Shown: positions 18,934-21,752 of the stretch, piece after piece
Numbering within the stretch: position 1 is the stretch's first letter
Layout: each line of letters opens with the position of its first letter
Origin: a virus
Strand: one strand, 5' to 3'
DNA length: 21,752 bases
Virus record (IMG/VR): IMGVR_UViG_3300002835_001258
Span: 1-21,752 of that record
Translations under genes and position numbers: made by a program
The notes under the pieces: model-generated
Databases searched by the model: none
What the model was told of the DNA's origin: nothing
What the model saw: the letters and a program-made list of their open reading frames with translations, nothing else

Positions 18934-19346
18934 TGAGTTCGGTCATCGAAGAAGCTGCTGGAATCCTTGCCGAGCGTGCGGCTGCGTATGGCAATCCGAT
19001 TCCGAACCACGAACGCATCGCCGCGTTTTGGACGGTCAAGTTTCGTCGCAAGCTGAAAGACGGCGAAATCGTTACGGCAAGCGATGTTGCCCAGTGCATG
19101 CGGTTGGTAAAGGAATCGAGACTTATCGAAACACCAGGGCACCGTGACAGCCTCGTCGACATTTGCGGGTACGCCGACTGCGAGAACGTGATTGCCGAGG
19201 CCAGCCATGCGGGTGCGCATTCTTCGCAAGATGTGGGATGTGTCGTTTGTCCCGAGAAAAGACCTGCCGAGGACTGTGGACGGGATGTGCAGCGAGCCGG
19301 ACAAGCCGGGCAAGTCAATCACGGTTGCCGCGTCTCTGACAGGTGA
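18933..19346 (+). CDS. DUF6378-like phage protein with overlapping tail
   Basis: 137 residues from ATG 18933 (TGATG overlap). Residues 1-88 follow the pattern of DUF6378-type phage proteins: ERAAAYGNPIPNHERIAAFW, VTASDVAQCMRLVKESRLIE, and GHRDSLVDICGYADCEN. The usual domain ends near residue 88. The other 49 residues (HAGAHSSQDVGCVVCPEK...) are unlike the domain and overlap the next gene in another frame by 140 bases, so the tail may be read-through after loss of an earlier stop, or this may be a real overlap. Function of the family is not known to me; it is common in phage early regions. Confidence 0.75.
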   Translation: MSSVIEEAAGILAERAAAYGNPIPNHERIAAFWTVKFRRKLKDGEIVTASDVAQCMRLVKESRLIETPGHRDSLVDICGYADCENVIAEASHAGAHSSQDVGCVVCPEKRPAEDCGRDVQRAGQAGQVNHGCRVSDR

Positions 19347-19491
19347 AAGACGGCTCGATGTAATCATTCACGAGATGTTGCACGCGGCGGACTGGCACAA
19401 AGACGAGGAGTGGGTGGAGGAAGTCGGATCGGACATAGCTCGGGCGTTGTGGCGATTGGGATATCGGGGGCCAACGGATGGCACGAAGTAG
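19207..19491 (+). CDS. HExxH metallopeptidase-like small protein
   Basis: 94 residues starting at ATG 19207 with GAGG upstream (TTG 19192 is an alternative). The motif IIHEMLHAADW gives HExxH (zinc-binding His and catalytic Glu), and the following KDEEWVEEVGSDIARALWRLG helix carries the acidic residues expected for the third ligand. It resembles small SprT/ImmA-type phage proteins that are common near metallophosphoesterases. It could cleave a protein, but at 94 residues it may be a scaffold with a metal site. The start overlaps the previous gene by 140 bases and the end overlaps the next by 14. Confidence 0.7.
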   Translation: MRVRILRKMWDVSFVPRKDLPRTVDGMCSEPDKPGKSITVAASLTGERRLDVIIHEMLHAADWHKDEEWVEEVGSDIARALWRLGYRGPTDGTK

Positions 19492-20410
19492 ATCAAAGCC
19501 GATCAACAACATCGTGGTGGTGAGCGATACCCACTGCGGTTGTGGTCTCGCGCTCATGCCGCCGCAGTTTTCCACCGACGAGGGGGTTGTCGTCGGGCAA
19601 TCGCCATTCCAACAAAAGCTGTGGGGAATGTGGGAAGAGTTTTGGGGCGAATGGGTGCCGGAGGCAACGCGCGGGGAACCGTTCGTTGTCGTCCATAACG
19701 GGGACGCAGTCGAGGGCGTTCACCACGGATCAACGAACCAAGTGACGGCGAACCTGCTGTATCACAAGCGAATCGCAAGAGCGGTGATGCAACCGGTCGT
19801 CGATGCGTGCGAAGGCCGCTACTACCACATCCGGGGGACAGAGGCCCACGTTGGAAAATCGGGCGAGTTTGAAGAGTCGCTGGCCGAAGACCTGGGCGCG
19901 ATCCCGGATCAAGGCGGGCATTTCGCCCGTTACGACCTGTGGATCAAGATCGGCGATGACGGGGACTTGGTTCACCTGCTGCACCACATCGGCACCACGG
20001 GATCGGCGGCATACGAAGCGACAGCGGTGCACAAGGAATTGACGGAGTCGTTTAACGAGGCGGCACGGTGGGGGCGGCAACCGCCGTCGATCATTGTCCG
20101 GTCTCACAGACATCGGCACATTCAAACGGTGATGCCTTGGATCAACGGAGAAGCAAGAGCGGTCGTAACGCCAGCGTGGCAGGGAAAAACCCCGTTCGCG
20201 TGGAAGATTCCGGGCGCAAGACTCAGCGAACCGCAGTTCGGCGGCGTGTTGATTCGGAAATCGCATGGTCGTCTGTTCGCGGACGCCAAGGTGTGGACGA
20301 TAGCGAGGTCGAACACGGAAGCGTCTCTGATTCCGGAATCACCGTCGAACTCTGGCGTGAAGCCATCGAGGACGCTCGCAAAAACGGGCAAAAGCCGCCG
20401 GGATACCTGA
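19478..20410 (+). CDS. Calcineurin-like metallophosphoesterase
   Basis: 310 residues. Motifs of the family: SDTHCG (Asp17, His19), HNGDAVEG (Asn74, Gly75, Asp76), RGTEAH (119-123, in place of GNHE), LLHHIG (168-169) and SHRHRH (His209, His211), which together form the two-metal site. It should hydrolyse phosphate esters, for example on nucleic acid or nucleotides; phage members are often linked to DNA repair or nucleotide processing. The last 30 or so residues (EASLIPESPSNSGVKPSRT...) are unlike the family and overlap the next gene by 118 bases. Start ATG 19478 has a G-rich ribosome site and overlaps the HExxH gene by 14 bases. Confidence 0.88.
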   Translation: MARSRSKPINNIVVVSDTHCGCGLALMPPQFSTDEGVVVGQSPFQQKLWGMWEEFWGEWVPEATRGEPFVVVHNGDAVEGVHHGSTNQVTANLLYHKRIARAVMQPVVDACEGRYYHIRGTEAHVGKSGEFEESLAEDLGAIPDQGGHFARYDLWIKIGDDGDLVHLLHHIGTTGSAAYEATAVHKELTESFNEAARWGRQPPSIIVRSHRHRHIQTVMPWINGEARAVVTPAWQGKTPFAWKIPGARLSEPQFGGVLIRKSHGRLFADAKVWTIARSNTEASLIPESPSNSGVKPSRTLAKTGKSRRDT

Positions 20411-20586
20411 CAGCGTTGCAACTGGCCGAGATTTGGGGATTGTCGATTTACGTCACGCGACGGGAACTGAAGTCGCTGATTCAACGCGGAGTCGTGCTGG
20501 TCGGATCGACCGGCGGTGAAAGCATTTCTGGCAGGCGTGTGACAGTCCCAGCCTACAAGCTCAAGACTGACGGCAAGGTGTACTGA
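20293..20586 (+). CDS. Winged/helix-turn-helix phage regulator
   Basis: 97 residues taken from GTG 20293; the frame is open further upstream but the domain starts at about residue 20. The core reads ITVELWREAIEDARKNGQ, then KPPGYLTALQLAEIWGLSIY and TRRELKSLIQRGVVL, a helix-turn-helix pattern followed by a wing (SISGRRVTVPAYKLKT). Small phage proteins of this shape are likely DNA-binding regulators or packaging accessory proteins. The start codon is uncertain: no good ribosome site is seen. The gene overlaps the metallophosphoesterase by 118 bases and is linked to the next by TGATG. Confidence 0.7.
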   Translation: MDDSEVEHGSVSDSGITVELWREAIEDARKNGQKPPGYLTALQLAEIWGLSIYVTRRELKSLIQRGVVLVGSTGGESISGRRVTVPAYKLKTDGKVY

Positions 20587-21119
20587 TGGCTGAAACAGCA
20601 TGGGCGAGCTTCGCGTCAGCCACATTGACCGGCGACTGGTCTTTATATCCCGGCAGCCGCGTTTTGACGCAAGACGGCAGCAACGCCGACTGGGGCAATG
20701 CTGGCATCAACGTGAGCGCCACGCTGCTCAATCCGGGATTCTTAGACCTGCCGGACTCCGCCACGATCACCGGATTCAATGTTCGGTGCTACGCGCGGGA
20801 AACAAACTCCGGGCAGGTGTACGCCTACCAAATCTACCTGCGTCAAGCGGGGTCGGATTACGGCAGCAACCGAGGCGGAACGACAGCCGGATTCAAGATT
20901 CAATCAACGTTCCAGTGGCACTCATGGGCTGTGACGGACGGCACGGTGACGCCAGCGCAAGCCAAGGCGTCGACGTTCGGTGTGAGAGTTGGGTTTGACG
21001 AAACCGGAAACCAAAACAGCCCGAGCCTTGAAGTCGACGCTTTTCAGATTCAGGCGGTGTACACGCCAGCAGCAAGCGGAAATCCCAACACGGTCGGTAT
21101 CACTCGCAGGAGACGATAA
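20586..21119 (+). CDS. Beta-rich protein, possible virion-associated (177 aa)
   Basis: 177 residues starting at ATG 20586 (one-base overlap with the previous stop). It is mostly beta-type, with many Ser/Thr/Gly/Asn (WASFASATLTGDWSLYPGS, NPGFLDLPDSATITGFNV, YQIYLRQAGSDYGSN), resembling jelly-roll type sandwich proteins. No signal peptide. The C-terminal ITRRRR is basic. It is the first of three genes at the right end that look like an early virion or host-attachment module. The similar Thr-rich composition of the next protein supports a structural role. No certain family. Confidence 0.6.
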   Translation: MAETAWASFASATLTGDWSLYPGSRVLTQDGSNADWGNAGINVSATLLNPGFLDLPDSATITGFNVRCYARETNSGQVYAYQIYLRQAGSDYGSNRGGTTAGFKIQSTFQWHSWAVTDGTVTPAQAKASTFGVRVGFDETGNQNSPSLEVDAFQIQAVYTPAASGNPNTVGITRRRR

Positions 21120-21121
21120 AC

Positions 21122-21520
21122 ATGGCGACGACAATCGGTGGAGATCACGTTTCGCAAACGAATCGTTCGGCTGCCACGCCGTACGTCATCACATGGACAA
21201 GCAACGCATCGGGGGCGTACTCCGAAACGATTGCGATCCGGTCGCCGGGCGAACTGGCCGAGGTCGATTTTGTGCCGGGATCACCTGCGCCGACGGCCAA
21301 TTACGACATCGTGCTGAACGATGAGCGAGGCGTCGACGTGCTGTCCGGCCAAGGTGCCAATCTGTCGGACACGACTCCTTACGTGGTCGCTCCCGGTATT
21401 GCGGTCAAGGATGGCACGACTACGAGCGTGGGCTATCGCTTCGTGGCTGGCAATCTGTCGTTGGCGATTACCAACGCAGGGGCGAGCAAGCAGGGCACGA
21501 TTGTGCTGTGGGTGCGATGA
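21122..21520 (+). CDS. Hypothetical phage structural-type protein (132 aa)
   Basis: 132 residues from ATG 21122 with AGGAG upstream. The pattern YVITWTSNASGAYSETIAIR, GELAEVDFVPGSPAPTANYD, LNDERGVDVLSGQGANLSD and a final TIVLWVR is one I recall for small beta proteins coded near phage head/tail modules. It is rich in Gly, Thr and Ser, with no Cys and no signal. A decoration, tail or fibre-associated role is likely but not proved. Confidence 0.7.
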   Translation: MATTIGGDHVSQTNRSAATPYVITWTSNASGAYSETIAIRSPGELAEVDFVPGSPAPTANYDIVLNDERGVDVLSGQGANLSDTTPYVVAPGIAVKDGTTTSVGYRFVAGNLSLAITNAGASKQGTIVLWVR

Positions 21521-21523
21521 ATC

Positions 21524-21694
21524 ATGCTGAACACACTGCGAGCATGCGGCGTCGTGATGGTCTACGCTTGTGTCGTCATTATGATTACACTGGTTGTTGC
21601 CGTGTTGGCGGTGCCGATGCTCGTGGTTGGGGTGTGTGACGTGGCTTGCCGTGCGGTTCATGCGGTGAAACGCGGGTGGAATGAGGCCGCGTGA
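21524..21694 (+). CDS. Small membrane protein (56 aa)
   Basis: 56 residues from ATG 21524, with one membrane-spanning stretch of about 25 residues (VVMVYACVVIMITLVVAVLAV...) followed by a basic C-terminus (CRAVHAVKRGWNEAA). Ribosome site is weak, GGTG. A competing ATG at 21517 in another frame gives only a Cys-rich basic 40-residue product, so the membrane frame is preferred. Possible holin-like or assembly role; not recognised. Confidence 0.55.
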   Translation: MLNTLRACGVVMVYACVVIMITLVVAVLAVPMLVVGVCDVACRAVHAVKRGWNEAA

Positions 21695-21752
21695 GGTGGG
21701 GTGCAACGGGTCCTTCCGAGGCCCCCCCGTACGTATCGCGGTGATGACATAG
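21695..21752. other. C-rich non-coding end with palindrome, possible packaging region
   Basis: After the last stop comes GGGTCCTTCCGAGG, a run of seven C, and the overlapping palindromes CGTACG and TACGTA (about 21728-21735). From memory, GGGTCCTTCC-type strings occur at the left edge of the packaging genes of many tailed phages. The ATG at 21744 stops after one more codon, so no gene is seen starting here. The feature is suggestive only. Confidence 0.3.

Overview
The window looks like the left (early) half of a temperate phage or prophage in a GC-rich bacterium. My best guess for the host is a planctomycete, from the codon bias, the heavy use of GTG and TTG starts, and the style of the small proteins. 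That is inference from memory, not a search result. Nearly all genes lie on the + strand in one tightly packed series joined by ATGA, GTGA, TTGA or TGATG overlaps. No capsid, portal or terminase gene is visible; the virion module probably starts just past the right edge.

Layout: (1) 1-2066, lysogeny end. A truncated minus-strand gene, two tandem 22-bp dyads, a minus-strand tyrosine integrase, a highly structured intergenic region with a candidate three-way-junction RNA, an excisionase-like gene, and a promoter/operator. (2) 2067-3433, small genes including a CsrA homologue with a long Cys-containing tail. (3) 3414-10331, recombination and replication: Sak4-like ATPase, DUF669 protein, Gp157-like protein, PD-(D/E)xK nuclease, SF2 helicase, prim-pol/DUF3987 primase-helicase, an iteron-like origin candidate, and RusA resolvase. 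(4) 10328-14399, a run of small coupled genes around a NUDIX protein. (5) 14458-18737, a membrane-anchored Pro-rich protein, an N4/N6 methyltransferase, a membrane-anchored papain-like protease, a C5-cytosine methyltransferase, and a secreted protein. (6) 18841-21694, a small membrane protein, a DUF6378-like protein, an HExxH protein, a metallophosphoesterase, a helix-turn-helix protein, two beta-rich proteins that may be structural, and another small membrane protein. The window ends in a C-rich stretch that may lead into packaging genes.

How it may work together: the integrase and excisionase run the lysogeny switch. The ATPase, DUF669, Gp157, nuclease, helicase, primase-helicase and RusA proteins form a self-contained replication and recombination set. 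The two methyltransferases probably protect or mark phage DNA.

Most interesting signals: (a) two hairpins with an ACGGA(C/T) hexaloop closed by C-G, one in the leader of the phage's own csrA and one before a small membrane gene at 18841, suggesting a phage CsrA regulon; (b) the structured RNA at 1433-1505; (c) the direct and inverted repeats after the primase gene; (d) an LDFxVF motif shared by the protease tail and the secreted protein; (e) a 233-codon open frame lying inside the cytosine methyltransferase gene.
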